From positions 4,402,001-4,466,000 of the forward strand of contig CP085829.1 in the NCBI GenBank assembly GCA_020809705.1: 64,000 bases of DNA. Reading direction: 5' to 3'. Positions 22,608 to 33,379 of the stretch are shown piece after piece; position 1 is the stretch's first letter, and the number at the start of each line of letters is the position of its first letter. This DNA is from Calonectria ilicicola (Eukaryota; Ascomycota; Sordariomycetes; Hypocreales; Nectriaceae). The position numbers and the translations under genes are program-made. Under the pieces are notes generated by a model that searched no databases, was not told the origin of the DNA, and saw only the letters and a list, made by a program, of their open reading frames with translations.

Positions 22608-24088
22608 ATGCCTGTCACACAATTCGATGTCAAGGAGAAATACCGATATCAGAATGGCTTCAACTGCTATCTAGAGTGCGTGCGCACCGGCATACTCGGG
22701 TTTCCATTGTGCTGACCTTTTCCAGATCAGAAGCCGTCGAGGGCGCCCTGCCTATCGGACACAATTCGCCCCAAAAGGCACCCTACGGCCTCTACGCCGA
22801 GAAGCTTTCAGGAACAGCCTTTACTGCACCCAGACACGATAACAAGCAAACTTGGTTGTACCGCATCCTCCCCTCCTGCGCTCATCCCCCGTACCAGCCA
22901 GACGCTGAGGCAAAGCCCACCGACGGGTCGAATGAGCTGCACGGGACCATCAGGGGCACCAAGGACGGCACGCTGCACTATATCCCAAACCAGCTCCGAT
23001 GGGACCCTTTCGACCACAATGAGGCAAAGAATCTCGATTTCGTGGCCGGCCTGAGACTCGTCGCCGGCGCTGGTGACCCCACGCTGAAGCAGGGCCTCGG
23101 CATGTACATTTACGCAGCTGGCAAGAGCATGGACGAGAATGCCGCTTTTTACTCGGCCGACGGAGATATTTTGATCGTGGCCCAGGAGGGCACATTGGAT
23201 ATCCGCACCGAATTCGGCTGGATTCTCGTCCGATCCATGGAGATTTGCGTCATCCCCCGTGGCGTCAAGTTCCAAGTCTTCCTCACGAATGGCCCCGCTC
23301 GCGGATACGCTCTTGAGCTGTACGAGGGCCATTTCAATCTCCCCGAGTTAGGTCCAATTGGCTCAAACGGCCTTGCCAATGCTCGTGACTTTCAGTCCCC
23401 CGTTGCGTGCTTCAGCGAGGACTTCGGTGCCACAGCGTCGGATGGGTCCAGCTCCTACACGGTGACTGTCAAATTTAACAATTCGCTGTTCAAGACTGTC
23501 CAGCCTCATACACCGTTTGACGTTGTCGCATGGCACGGAAACTATTACCCGTTCAAATACGATCTCGGACGTTTTAACACTATCGGTACTATTTCTTTTG
23601 ACCACCCAGACCCCTCCATCTTCACCGTCCTCTCGGCCCCGTCTCCCGTCCCTGGCACGGCCATCGCCGATTTTGTCATCTTCCCTCCACGATGGCTCGT
23701 CGGTGAAAACACTTTCCGTCCTCCGTGGTACCACCGAAACACCATGAGTGAGTTCATGGGATTAATCCAGGGAGACTACGATGCCAAGCGCGGCGGTGCC
23801 GGAGGCTTTGTCCCTGGTGGCGCAAGTCTGCACAACGTCATGAGCGGGCATGGACCGGACGCTGAGAGCGCAGAGGGCGCGCGGAACGCAGAGCTGAAGC
23901 CGGCCAAGGTTGGCACTGGAAGTTGCGCATTTATGTTTGAGAGCTGCTTGATGGTTGGTGTGACAGAATGGGGGCTGCGCACGTGTAAGAAGGTCCAGGA
24001 GGGCTACAGCGAGGAGAGCTGGGGAGGAGTCAGGACGCACTGGCAACTACCCAGTGGTCTGAAAGTAAAGTCTCATTTGGTCGAGTAA
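22608..24088 (+). CDS. hmgA: Homogentisate 1,2-dioxygenase
   Basis: Non-haem Fe(II) enzyme that opens the ring of homogentisate to maleylacetoacetate in phenylalanine/tyrosine breakdown; loss normally gives brown pigment (pyomelanin) from accumulated homogentisate. Two exons, 22608-22675 and 22726-24088 with a 50-nt intron (GTGCGT donor, GCTGAC branch), encode 476 residues, slightly longer than the usual 440-450. N-terminal hallmark [19 protein letters not shown] crosses the intron. The metal ligands are present: H359 and E365 in [13 protein letters not shown] and H398 in MSGHGPD, with the expected spacing apart from a small Gly-rich insertion ([12 protein letters not shown]). [16 protein letters not shown] is also diagnostic. 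The usual partners, fumarylacetoacetase and maleylacetoacetate isomerase, are not adjacent. Expression is typically tyrosine-induced in fungi, which is not visible here. Confidence 0.96.
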
Positions 24089-24628
24089 TTTTGAGGTCAA
24101 CAGTGTATCAACGATGGTGTAAAATGGATTGGTTGGATGGATGGATGAGGGGCATTGCCCATGATAACGTATGAGATGGTTAGCGAGCACTTGAATGAAC
24201 TTGACTCTGATAACCAAGACTAAACACGAGTGCGCAATTCGGTTCATTCACACACACGGTGACTTGATTCACCTCAAATATGCAACGTGGTATTACTAAA
24301 GTTGAGCAATCCAAGAGTCAGAGTGAATGCTCTTTCAGCCCTTTCATGCACCGCTCACAAACCAATGCATGTTTGGTAGACATGCAGGTGTATGCAAACA
24401 ACTGCTTTTTCTTTCACACTCACAGATGATATGCGTTCAAGTGACAGTGCCAACAAACTGCATTGCCAACGCAGCCAGACTTTTAGTAACTGTCAAACAC
24501 TGGCAGTCTAAATTCTCCTTACAACCCATCCCATCGTCCACAAGTAGCTCCGCGGGGGACAAGTCTCTTCTGTAAACCTAAGTGTTTAATACGATACATC
24601 TCTGAGAGCAAGCTCCTTTCTCTTCAAA
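24089..24628. other. Intergenic stretch, no gene seen
   Basis: Spacer of 540 bases with the 3' flank of the dioxygenase (a GGATGGATGGAT run near 24133) and the upstream region of the coiled-coil gene. Confidence 0.5.
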
Positions 24629-25405
24629 ATGGGTACCGAATATGAGTACTTAGACTGGTCTCCTCCCGACTCGCCAAACCCGGATGGAGAGTCAACCGCA
24701 TCAACAACCCTCCGTGCGGCCTCTCCCACTCCTTCCAAGCCCAAACTTGCAGCCCGGGTGTACGCGCTCGAGACCGAGCTCGAAGGCCTCCAGAGCCATT
24801 CACATGAACAGGAAACCAAGATCGAGGAGCTGGAGAGTCAGCTTACATGGGCCTGTAATGAAGTCAACTTTCACGAAGACAACTATCAATTCGTCAAAAC
24901 CAAGCTAGACGACTGCATCACACGGAATTGCGAGACCCAGAACCAGTTGGACAATAAGACCCTAGAATACGATTTCCTAGACAAGACACATGCCCAGAGC
25001 AAGGATCAGCTGGAATCGCTGCGCTGTGAGCATACCACCCTTCAAGAGCTTGCCAAAGACCTAAAGGATCAAGTCTCCGCCCGGGATCGACAAATTGAGC
25101 ACCTCATCAACCTTCTCCGGTCGAAAACCCGCGAGGCCCATGTCAACGATACGGCTCTGTTGAGCTGCTACCGACATCTCCCCTCAACCTCGGAACAAGA
25201 AACACTAGATCGGCTCATCAAAAAATGCTCCGAGTACATCAGACCTCAGCTCATCGACAGAAAGCTGAATCAATTGCTCAAAGATGTCGATGGGCTGCCT
25301 CCTCGAAACATCACGGACACAGACACCAGCACCAGCAGCCCTTCAAAGCGCCGCAAGGGCTCGATTCTGTTCAGCAGTTCGGCATCCCACACAAAGAGTC
25401 ATTAA
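24629..25405 (+). CDS. Coiled-coil protein of unknown function
   Basis: A single uninterrupted frame of 258 residues starting at the first ATG (context TCAAAATGGG). Residues 1-40 are acidic and Ser/Pro/Thr-rich. Residues about 40-185 form a nearly continuous amphipathic helix with heptad spacing (VYALETELEGLQ, KIEELESQL, ELAKDLKDQVSARDRQIEHLINLL), so a parallel coiled coil is likely. A basic motif PSKRRKGS near 240 could be a nuclear localisation signal. No catalytic domain, signal peptide or membrane segment. Codon use is like its neighbours. It resembles many uncharacterised fungal coiled-coil proteins and I cannot name it. Confidence 0.75.
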   Translation: MGTEYEYLDWSPPDSPNPDGESTASTTLRAASPTPSKPKLAARVYALETELEGLQSHSHEQETKIEELESQLTWACNEVNFHEDNYQFVKTKLDDCITRNCETQNQLDNKTLEYDFLDKTHAQSKDQLESLRCEHTTLQELAKDLKDQVSARDRQIEHLINLLRSKTREAHVNDTALLSCYRHLPSTSEQETLDRLIKKCSEYIRPQLIDRKLNQLLKDVDGLPPRNITDTDTSTSSPSKRRKGSILFSSSASHTKSH

Positions 25406-26205
25406 ACCATGCCCTAATTCTAATATTGCTTTTCTATGCGGGTGCCCATGGCGTTAGTGCCAAGTTGGATCACACGGCCCAGCGCTGGTTGTTATTGGCT
25501 TGGTTTCACAATGCACGCCACTAATTAATGCTGTCTAGACTTTTTAATTTGCGCTACTTGTCATGAATGGGCATGAAAAAAAGGAAATTGTCTTATGGAT
25601 GACTCATTTGGATTGTATGTGGTCAGAAAGCTGAAGAAGGATTAGATTCGTGAATCCTGGTGTGGGCATCACTCTGTGAGAGATAGATGTATGGGAACTA
25701 CAATAGACGGGTTCAGGTTCAATAAAAAAAGACGAGTTTTCATGCATTTGGCAAATGGCAGACGCAAAATAAACTTAAAGATAAAAAATAAAAAGAAAAT
25801 AAATATTTTATATAAATATTTATAAGCTTGTTTATTATGAAATGAAATTATTACTCTGGGGTTTGCCAAGGATTTTTCCTAGAACCTCGAGTATGTGTGT
25901 GCGCAGGAAGGCTCTAAAAGAATGAGAGTGTTTAATTCATTTTTATAATGACCTGGGCTAATAAAAAACACCAGTGCCATGTAATCCCTTCCTAGGTTCA
26001 TTTTATCAATTCATCTTGTGTGTCTCTGGGAGCTCCTCAAACGCCAATATAAAAAATAAAAAAATAAAAAAAAAGGTTCACCATCGTTATCTCATAGTTC
26101 GTTTTCCCGCTCGGGCACACAATATGCCAGAGCGTTTTGTCCATTAAGTCCCTTGACAACCAAAAAAAAGAAGAAGGAAAAAGAAGTCATAGCTCCAAAA
26201 AAAAA
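25406..26205. other. AT-rich spacer between convergent genes
   Basis: Strongly AT-rich, with a near-uninterrupted A/T block at about 25770-25850 and A-runs at 26040-26080 and 26160-26205. It holds the 3' flanks of two convergent genes; no coding sequence seen. Confidence 0.6.
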
Positions 26206-27414
26206 TTAGGCCGGCTGGTTTTGGGCAAGTCCGGAACTGGCTGCGCTCTCGCCAACTTTGAGCTCCTCCTCGGGGACGCCTACGCCAACACTGCCAGTCA
26301 GGCTGGCCATGCTCTGCGAGGTCATACCTCGCTCACGTTCCGGTCGCATCAGGAGGCTCTCGCGAGGTCCCGCGATGCTCGCACCTCCGGCCGGGGCGAC
26401 GTTCATGCTGGCGGTTGTGCTAACGCTCTCGCTCCTAGTTCGACTAGCGTCACTAGCTCTCCTCTGCCGAACCTGCCGCTCTAGGTCTCTGATGCGACGC
26501 TTCAGCGCCTCGTTTTCCCGTTTGGCCGTCTCAAGTTCCTGTCTGTAAAAGGCCGTCTCCTCGTAGCGCATGGTGGCGGGCATCAGGCCGGGGCTCAGCT
26601 GCTCGCTGGCCGTTCCACTGCCGGGGGTAGCTCCCACCGAGCTCATGGGGACAGATGTGGGGGGAGGGATCCTCTGGTGCTGGAAGTAGCTCGACGGGTC
26701 AAGGGAGTTTTGCGGCCCCGGCGAGTTCGTCTGGCTTCGGCGAGAGGCGGAGCTGTTCTGCCGGGAGAGGGGGATGGGCATTGGGCGAGGGGCATGAATA
26801 CGAGCCTCGTAGGAAGACGACAGCGGCGGCGGGCCATAGTTCTGGGAGGCGGTGGACGATGTGCGGTGGTGCTGACGGGCCGTGGGAATTGAGAAGCCGG
26901 AGCCTGAGAGGAGCGATTGCTCGGGGACAGCTTCATGGGTCGAGTTGGCGGCCGAGGTCGACGACGTGTTGGAGACGACAGAGGCGTTCTGTGCGGCCCG
27001 GAGGAGTGACAGCTCACGGGTCAGGCGGTTGACCTGGCAGATTTCCTTGTCAGTAACGCTTAAACCCAAATGCTACGGCGATAGGCACCAGCTACTCACA
27101 ACGGCCTCCTGTTCCTTTTCGAGCTGGAGATGGAGCTCGGCGGCCGTCAGCGGACGAGGGTGCCTCAACGGGCCGGGGCCAGGGCCGACCCCCGGCTCGG
27201 CGACCAAAGTATGAGCGGGAGCTGGCACCGGCGGCTGGGTAGCAGTCAGCCGGGGCGACGATGCCTGCGAGTGGTTCACGGCGCTCTGGTTCGAGGGCAG
27301 GATGTTGAGCGACGGCGAGTCGGGCACAGCCGGGGCAGCCATCTGGTTCGTCGACTGGCGGCGAGAGGCTGCGAGGGAGTGAGGCGAAGGGGGAACCGAG
27401 TTGAGGTCGGGCAT
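26206..27414 (-). CDS. Disordered Ser/Pro-rich protein with short coiled coils
   Basis: Exon 1 is 27414-27100 and exon 2 27033-26206, separated by a 66-nt intron with GTGAGT donor and ACTGAC branch motif; the product is 380 residues and the junction is in phase (EAV|VNRLTREL). Most of the chain is low-complexity Ser/Pro/Ala. Two helical segments stand out: residues about 90-120 (LHLQLEKEQEAVVNRLTREL), cut by the intron, and about 270-305 (FYRQELETAKRENEALKRRI...RDLERQVRQR), which has leucine-zipper-like spacing with a basic flank. A bZIP transcription factor is conceivable, but the basic region lacks the NxxAAxxCR signature, so I do not call it. An RPERERGMTSQSM segment is a possible phosphosite region. 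It converges with the coiled-coil gene at 24629. Confidence 0.8.
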
Positions 27415-29005
27415 TCCGAGCTCTTGTGTCGGATTTGAAGACGGTAGGTGCTGGGAGTGGGAAGCGGGAAGGATGCTTGCTGCTGACGTCGAATGGTTCC
27501 GGGAAAGGGCCCTTGGGACGGCGGCTGTTTATGCTGTTGCGGATTTTATGCGGTCGAGGGAAGAGTGCGAGAATCGATCCATCACCGGACTTTTTGGAGC
27601 CCCCTTTGTCCACTCTCGGCCTAGAATGAGTGAACAAGGCGGCGCGTCTGGGCGCGCGTCGGGGCCCGGCGAGTGCGGGGTTAGTGGGCCGCTGGCACCA
27701 CTGGCCCGGGTGGAACGGGCACTAAAACGAGCCCCTGGGCTGCCCCGAAAGCTTGCCAGCTGGAGGCACTGGACCGCCCGGCTGCCGGTTGACTCAGGGC
27801 GGCACAAACGACTGCTGGGCCCTGTAGGTGGGTGGTGGCCCTGTGGTGGTGGCCCTGTGGGTGGCACATCATGACATCAGAGGGGAATAATCCGAACGAC
27901 AATCTGTCTCGTGCCTTTTTCCCCTATTGCTCCGCCAATGTCTCGGTTCCATTCTTTGTCCCGTCTTTTCCTTTCATTCCTTTTTCCGATTGTCTTGCAG
28001 AATTTGATATGTCATTACATGACGTTCAGGCGTCCATGAATCAGTCCGACCCCCCCACTTGGCCGTCTGGCACCAAAGCACGCCCAGGATATGAAGCACC
28101 TCTTTTTTTTTTCATCCCGCATCCCCAAGCGAGAGTCCATCTTACAGCACGTCCGCGACCTTTATGCAGTCATGCACAGCAGACAAGGCCTGTAACACAG
28201 CGTCGCACGAGAGCCTATGCCCGTCTCCCCCTCCCCCCCCGCGCCCCTGGACGGATCCTACATGAGGCATAAAGGAAAGCAAATGAGACAAGCAAGGTTT
28301 ACAGATCATCTAACAGCATTGATGGGAAAGAAAAGCTGTCGTCCCTAGACCGGGGTCACCGGGACCCTGGCCGGGCTTTTGAGCGCGCACGGGGATCGAA
28401 GCTGGCATGACATTGAGACCTGTGCCGATTGGTGGCACCCGTGTCTGAGCACTCGGATTGACTAATATGGCTTGCTCAGAGCTGCATGTAAGTCATGTCT
28501 TTGTACGCACCAGCGACTCGCGGCAGTGGGTTGTAGTGACGATGGTCCGAACGACTATGGTAAATTTTTTAAAAAAGGAGAAAAAGCAAAGAGAAACGAA
28601 AAAAAATCAGGATTTCAGAATTGTTTATCCGTCAATGTCTTGAAAATGGGTCTCTCAATGTTTTTCGTATTTCCCACTGTGAAAAGTGATCCAAGCTTCA
28701 CACTAAAACCTTTGCCCTCAGTGTTCGAGCCGCCATCTCGATTCCATGATGTAACCATCTCGATGACGGCATGGAGTTGACATCTCGACGTCACATCCCG
28801 TTCAAGCTCGCCATTATCGGCGAAGAATGCTACATGAGCAAACCATTACGCCCAGCCGTAGGATTTGTATTTAATGGTGGCTTGTAGCTTAACGCCATCA
28901 ATTTGAGACTTCTCTCTTCACAATCCGACGTCGCTGCATATACGGAAAATCCGCCAAATATTTTTGCTTAAACATTATTATTTGAATTTCTAAGAGTAAG
29001 CCATC
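27415..29005. other. Intergenic stretch with divergent promoters
   Basis: GC-rich to about 28280, containing a perfect 14-bp tandem duplication at 27831-27858 (GGTGGTGGCCCTGT twice), then AT-richer. It lies between divergent genes. Open frames on both strands are GC-biased and motif-free. Confidence 0.5.
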
Positions 29006-29248
29006 ATGCCCGAAGGCCAACAGTCCCCTCCTCCCGAGCAACAGTCTGGCAAGCAGATGCATTCGCCGCCAGGCTCAGGCAAAGGCCTCAACAACAACAA
29101 CAAAACACCATTTGATCCCAAATCTCAGCTGGATGCAGGTTCCCCCGAGTCCTATCCGTTGAAAACCATCTAACAAATCATAGAATCTCGAGTCGAACCC
29201 AGTCAGTCCGATGGAAGCAGCGAGGCTGAGGATATTTGCCAGGCCTGA
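29006..29248 (+). CDS. Very small hydrophilic protein, two exons, frame uncertain
   Basis: Exon 1 29006-29138 starts MPEGQQSPPPEQQSG and continues with a Gly/Pro/Asn-rich stretch. A 45-nt intron 29139-29183 has a good CTAAC branch motif and TAG acceptor. Splicing as read gives 65 residues ending SEAEDICQA. From memory, related small fungal proteins share the MPEGEQSPPPE-type start and end with a conserved LESNP motif. That motif (NLESNPVSPME) is encoded by exon 2 but in the +1 alternative frame, which would end at 29261. So either my splice site is off by one or the copy carries a frameshift. The product is soluble, disordered, function unknown. Confidence 0.55.
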
Positions 29249-29514
29249 GAACCCGCATTAAAAAGATATCTTATGCAGCCTAAGAAGAAAAGCGAAACAA
29301 GTCATGCTATAAATATGAATGTATAAATATTTGAGAAGGGCGAATAGGACACACACACGTATCAGCCAAACATTGGAGACACAATTTCATTTAGGAATCA
29401 TCATAAAATGCTCAAAGTGTTACGTTACAATCATGACAGCTCGTAGCAAACGTCTAATCCATGTCCCTTCCCATAACCCATTCTTTCTTTCTATTGTCCA
29501 TCGTTACAAAGCTA

Positions 29515-30425
29515 TTACGCATAGTTGACCTTCTCATCTGTGGGCTTGGTACCCTCGGGAGGCACCGCAGTAGGGATTGTGCCAGGAACGGGAGCAGGGG
29601 CAGGAGCTCCCTCAGTAGCGGGAGCAGCTCCAGTGTTCTCCTTTTCCTTGCCAAAGATTCTCTCAAGGCCGGAAGCCTTGTATGCGCTACCGCCGTGGGC
29701 CTCCTTCTTCAGCTCGGCCAGTCGTCGGGCCTCGGCGTGCACCTCCTGGACCTGCTTGCTACCCTGTTCGTAGAACTGAACTAGCTTCTTGCCGGTAGGG
29801 TTGCTAGAGGCTTTAACGAAGTACGAACCCAGGCCAGACCAAAGGCTGTTGGCACGTGTGGAGGCACCGTAGCTCTGGTCCATAGCTCTAGCACGGTCTG
29901 TGGCATGGTATTTCTGGTCAAGGCTCTGGAGTGTGTTGACGAATCGGTTTGACACCTTGTGCTTGGTGTCTAGCTCGAGAGCACGCTCGATGGCGACATC
30001 GCCGACGACATAGCCGTGGGCAAGGTACTCGGCCAAAATGCGCGCGCGGGGCTTCTCCTCTTGCGTGATTTCGTCAGAGTCTCGGTCCTTGTTCTCGTGG
30101 TGGACCTCGTCCTCGTTGTCATCGCCAGCACCGTTGACGGAAAGCTGGTTGGGGCCAAGCTGAGTGTTGTTCAGGAGAAGGGCAGTCTTCTTGGCTGTCT
30201 CCTTTTCGAAGGTGACCTCGGCCGACTTGGTCTCACCCTCGGAGGTGACCTTTAGATCAGCAATCTTGCCGCTGCGTGACGTGTTAGAGAGAATCCAAGG
30301 CGCAAACTAATTAATTATTGGGCATCTAATGGGGGGACCAACCAGAAGCTGAAGAAATCCTTAATTTCGCTGTCGCTAGTCGCGGGAGCGATGTTCTTGA
30401 CAATAACGGTAGCGTTTGAGGCCAT
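29515..30425 (-). CDS. RRM-domain protein, Vip1-like
   Basis: RNA-recognition-motif protein similar to fission yeast Vip1. Exon 1 30425-30343, intron 30342-30272, exon 2 30271-29515; 279 residues. The RRM spans residues about 5-75: ATVIVKNIAPATSDSEIKDF (RNP2 strand), the junction FFSFC|GKIADLKV, then KSAEVTFEKE (RNP1-like, atypical because the aromatic residues are largely missing) and LLLNNTQLGPNQLSV. The rest is helical (SLDQKYHATDRARAMDQ) and ends in a Pro/Ala-rich tail. The donor is GTTGGT. It likely binds RNA or acts as a protein scaffold in the cytosol; the fission yeast protein is little characterised. Start is the only ATG before the RRM. Confidence 0.9.
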
Positions 30426-32595
30426 GGTGAAAGTGGGGGGTGAGGATGCTCGTCTGGTATCGGGGAGAGGAGTTGAGGTGTGGTGGAAGAGGGATAGAGA
30501 GGGGTATCTTGAGAATGAGGTATGCAGTGAAATGTACAAACACGTCAACAAAGAGCGCGTATGACTTCTTTTATAGAATCCTGCTTGTCTGTGGTGACGC
30601 GTGTTGAAACTTGGACATGGCAGGCGGGTAGGAGGGAGCTGGTGCGGGGCATCAGGCGACGTCATCGACAATAGGTGGAATGATTGGCGGTGCACATGTG
30701 GCTGTGTAACACCAGTCGTAGCGAGGTACTGGGCTTTCGCCAATGCTCGCTGTAGGCCAACCAAGTACCGCCCAAACAGGGCCTTGAGACACCAAGACGC
30801 AAAAGAAATGCCTAGAATTTAGAGTGGGGGCATCATTACTGAATTGGGAGAAGCTGTTCAGGAACGTCTGCGTAATTTGTGGCGAAGGCTGCATCTCGTG
30901 TGCGAAAGCGAGAAATGATGGGGACTCTTGACATGTGAAAAAGACCCTTCTTACATGTGGATGACTTTTTTTTTTTCTTTTTGACTGTCAGAGGCTGTGC
31001 TGAGACTCCGAATGGCATCTTTTTTTTTTTTCCTCGCTTGGCTCCCTCCTCTCCAACTCTACCTTACATGTATGTATGTACTATGATGTGTCAATGTAGT
31101 GGATAAACTACACACCAGGGTCCGCGCCAAGGCCAATTGAGTAACAATAAAGATGGAACACACGAGAGTAGCTTGATAAGATATAAATATCCATGAATCA
31201 TCGTCTCGACTGATTAAAGCCGTTTCGTGGCCGAGGATGACAGGTCCCCTTTACCTGTTGCATTCTTTTTTAGTGCGCCATGAGTAAGTGTAGTAGTGTA
31301 GTTGTTCAAAGGGGCTGCCCATCGGGCCATGGCATGCGCTATATGCCGCCAACATCAATGTCACACGCCTCCGACACACACGATCGCATCGCATCCGCGT
31401 CAGCCCACCTCCAAAACATGTGTGGCTTTACCCTTCATAGTTGATCTGCAAGCCTCGTTTTGCATCAAGCGTTGGTTGTGTAGCCGAAGGTTTTTATGCA
31501 GCATCTCATGATTGAGAGATTGCCCCCCTGTCACGAACCAACATGGGCAAGGGATAAGAAAATTATTAAAATCGGAGAGGCTGATTGATTGATTGTTGGT
31601 GATCCTGGTACGGCGCCTGGTACAACGTCCGATACGGCACCCTGCCACATTTTGGACCACGATTATCCCCAACATGCTGGTGCTTCCTTTGCTTGTCGAC
31701 CAACACACTGGAACGTCACAATTTTAAAAAAGACGTTGAAGCTATTCCCCCAGCCCAGCCCAGCCCCCTCCCCCCTCGTGGCGCTTACACCGAAGCTAAC
31801 AACGAGCCATCGCCCTTCACGGCGCAGAGGACCGAACCGACCATGGTCCACGGCCCACACCATCCATGTCAAGCTGCAGCCATGTCTACACCGATCATGT
31901 GCCGGGTTCTCGTTTCCCACAACCTGCGCGCCTCGCACATGCCTTGCACACGATTTTTCCCCCATCGGGCCAGGCTTCGGCCTAAAAAGCTTTCCACCCA
32001 TGCTGGCGAGGTCGCAATTGGGAGGGTCACAAGTTGACCAAGGAAACAGTCCAGAGGTCAGGGTTCGAGGCCCCCTGTCTCAACAAGCATGCGCCCATGA
32101 TCCCTCGAAACTACTTTGCCCCCAACACTAGCTGGATCCCGTCATTTCTTTGCATTAAGGGCCTTATTGCGGTCTGGAGGGATCCATCACGGTTAGCAGA
32201 GCGGTCAAAGCATCACTCCCCGCATGGCAGCGATCCACTGCCGCCGCCCCAAAGACAACCATTTAACCACACCATGGGCCCCCCCAGCCCGTTCGCTGGT
32301 CCGGCAAACCCTCCCTGGTGAGGGAACGGCGCCTGAAAAACTTCTTGACCGTCTTGTCGAGGAAGAAGAAAAAAAAAACCTCCTACCGTTGCGCACAAAA
32401 AAGAGGTGTCCACCAAACTGGCAAATTCTCTGCCTGACAGTCTGCCGGGCCGGACTTTCAAGGCGTTCAAGGTGAGAATAAATTGCTCCTGGTGGATTTC
32501 CCATTCTCGTGGGCTGCTGCGTGCCCTAACTAGAGCGAGATGAAGAAATGACTGCTTCCCCGGCCACCCTCGCAACCGCTGACTCCCAATGGCAG
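30426..32595. other. Long intergenic stretch, no firm gene
   Basis: The first 400 bases are the promoter of the RRM gene. T-runs occur near 30966-30977 and 31019-31031. Between 31590 and 32575 both strands have 80-180 codon open frames, GC-rich and overlapping, without motifs. An ATG at 32273 followed by a GTGAGG donor (MGPPSPFAGPANPP) may be a first exon of the gene ending at 32872, but I could not join it in frame. Confidence 0.45.
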
Positions 32596-32872
32596 ATCAT
32601 GCTCGCGAACCGCCTACACTACCGACGATATTGAGAGACTCATCCACCAAAAGACGGACAGGATGATTATTCTGTGGGAGCAAGTGCGCGACTGGGCGCA
32701 AGTCGAGCTGTCTCACCTGCCTGAGGAAACGATTCTCAACGCCATCTGGATTGGGCTTCTTGGCGTTCAGGCACTGATGATCCTGAGCGTGGCCGTGATG
32801 GGAGTCGTCAGGCGAATCAGGGCCAAGCGGATGCTCAGGTTGAGACAATACTCGAAAGCCCAATTTCTATAG
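32596..32872 (+). CDS. Last exon of a small single-pass membrane protein (partial model)
   Basis: An open frame ends in TAG at 32872 and shows one clear membrane helix (AIWIGLLGVQALMILSVAVM) followed by a positive cluster RRIRAKRMLRLR, which predicts a cytosolic C-terminus. The preceding part (TTDDIERLIHQKTDRM...ELSHLPEETILN) is an amphipathic helix. An internal ATG at 32663 would give only 69 residues; the frame stays open back to 32552, and a CTGAC branch plus CAG acceptor at 32593-32595 suggests an upstream exon that I could not place. Function unknown; a small organellar or ER membrane protein is a guess. Confidence 0.4.
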
Positions 32873-33379
32873 GCCACACCAAACGCCTTTTACTGCATGT
32901 GTGTCCCAAGAGGAGACACCACCACAAACAAACGAATGAAATACCGACCAACCAACCAATACCAGAGTCCATATAGGGCTCCAACTCACCACCACCTCCC
33001 GAATCGACAAACTAAAAAATAATGGGCAACGACATGCGACAGCCAAGCGGTCCATGCCTGCGTTTGTCCAAAACTACAGACCAACTGTTATGCTGAACAG
33101 CAAACAACGAACAACAAACAACATTGAATGTTGCCATTGAATAACTGAGCACAGGACGCTCACTCTTGAATCGGTTTATGAGTCTACGAAAATAATTGTA
33201 CCTAGCTTTTTCCTTGCGTCATGATAATGAATGAAAAATATATATCCTTCTTCACATTTGCGCATACCTCACTAGGCTCATTGACTTGACCAAATACTCG
33301 CCATAGTAGCCACTAGAAAGCATTCGCAAAGCGCATTCCGTCCTTATAAGCCAGCTATACAAGGACCTTGCTTGGAGCG
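32873..33379. other. Intergenic stretch, no gene seen
   Basis: AT-rich spacer with a CAAACAACGAACAACAAACAAC-like A/C-rich run near 33100-33122; nothing coding. Confidence 0.5.

Noticed and set aside
20924..24088. Tyrosine-degradation gene cluster around homogentisate dioxygenase
   Set aside because: Neither flanking gene resembles fumarylacetoacetase, maleylacetoacetate isomerase or a pathway regulator.
26206..27414. bZIP transcription factor
   Set aside because: A leucine-zipper-like helix is present but the basic region lacks the conserved Asn/Arg signature.
32036..32090. Possible tRNA around GGGTTCGAGGCCCCC
   Set aside because: The stem pairs only partly and no cloverleaf can be built upstream.
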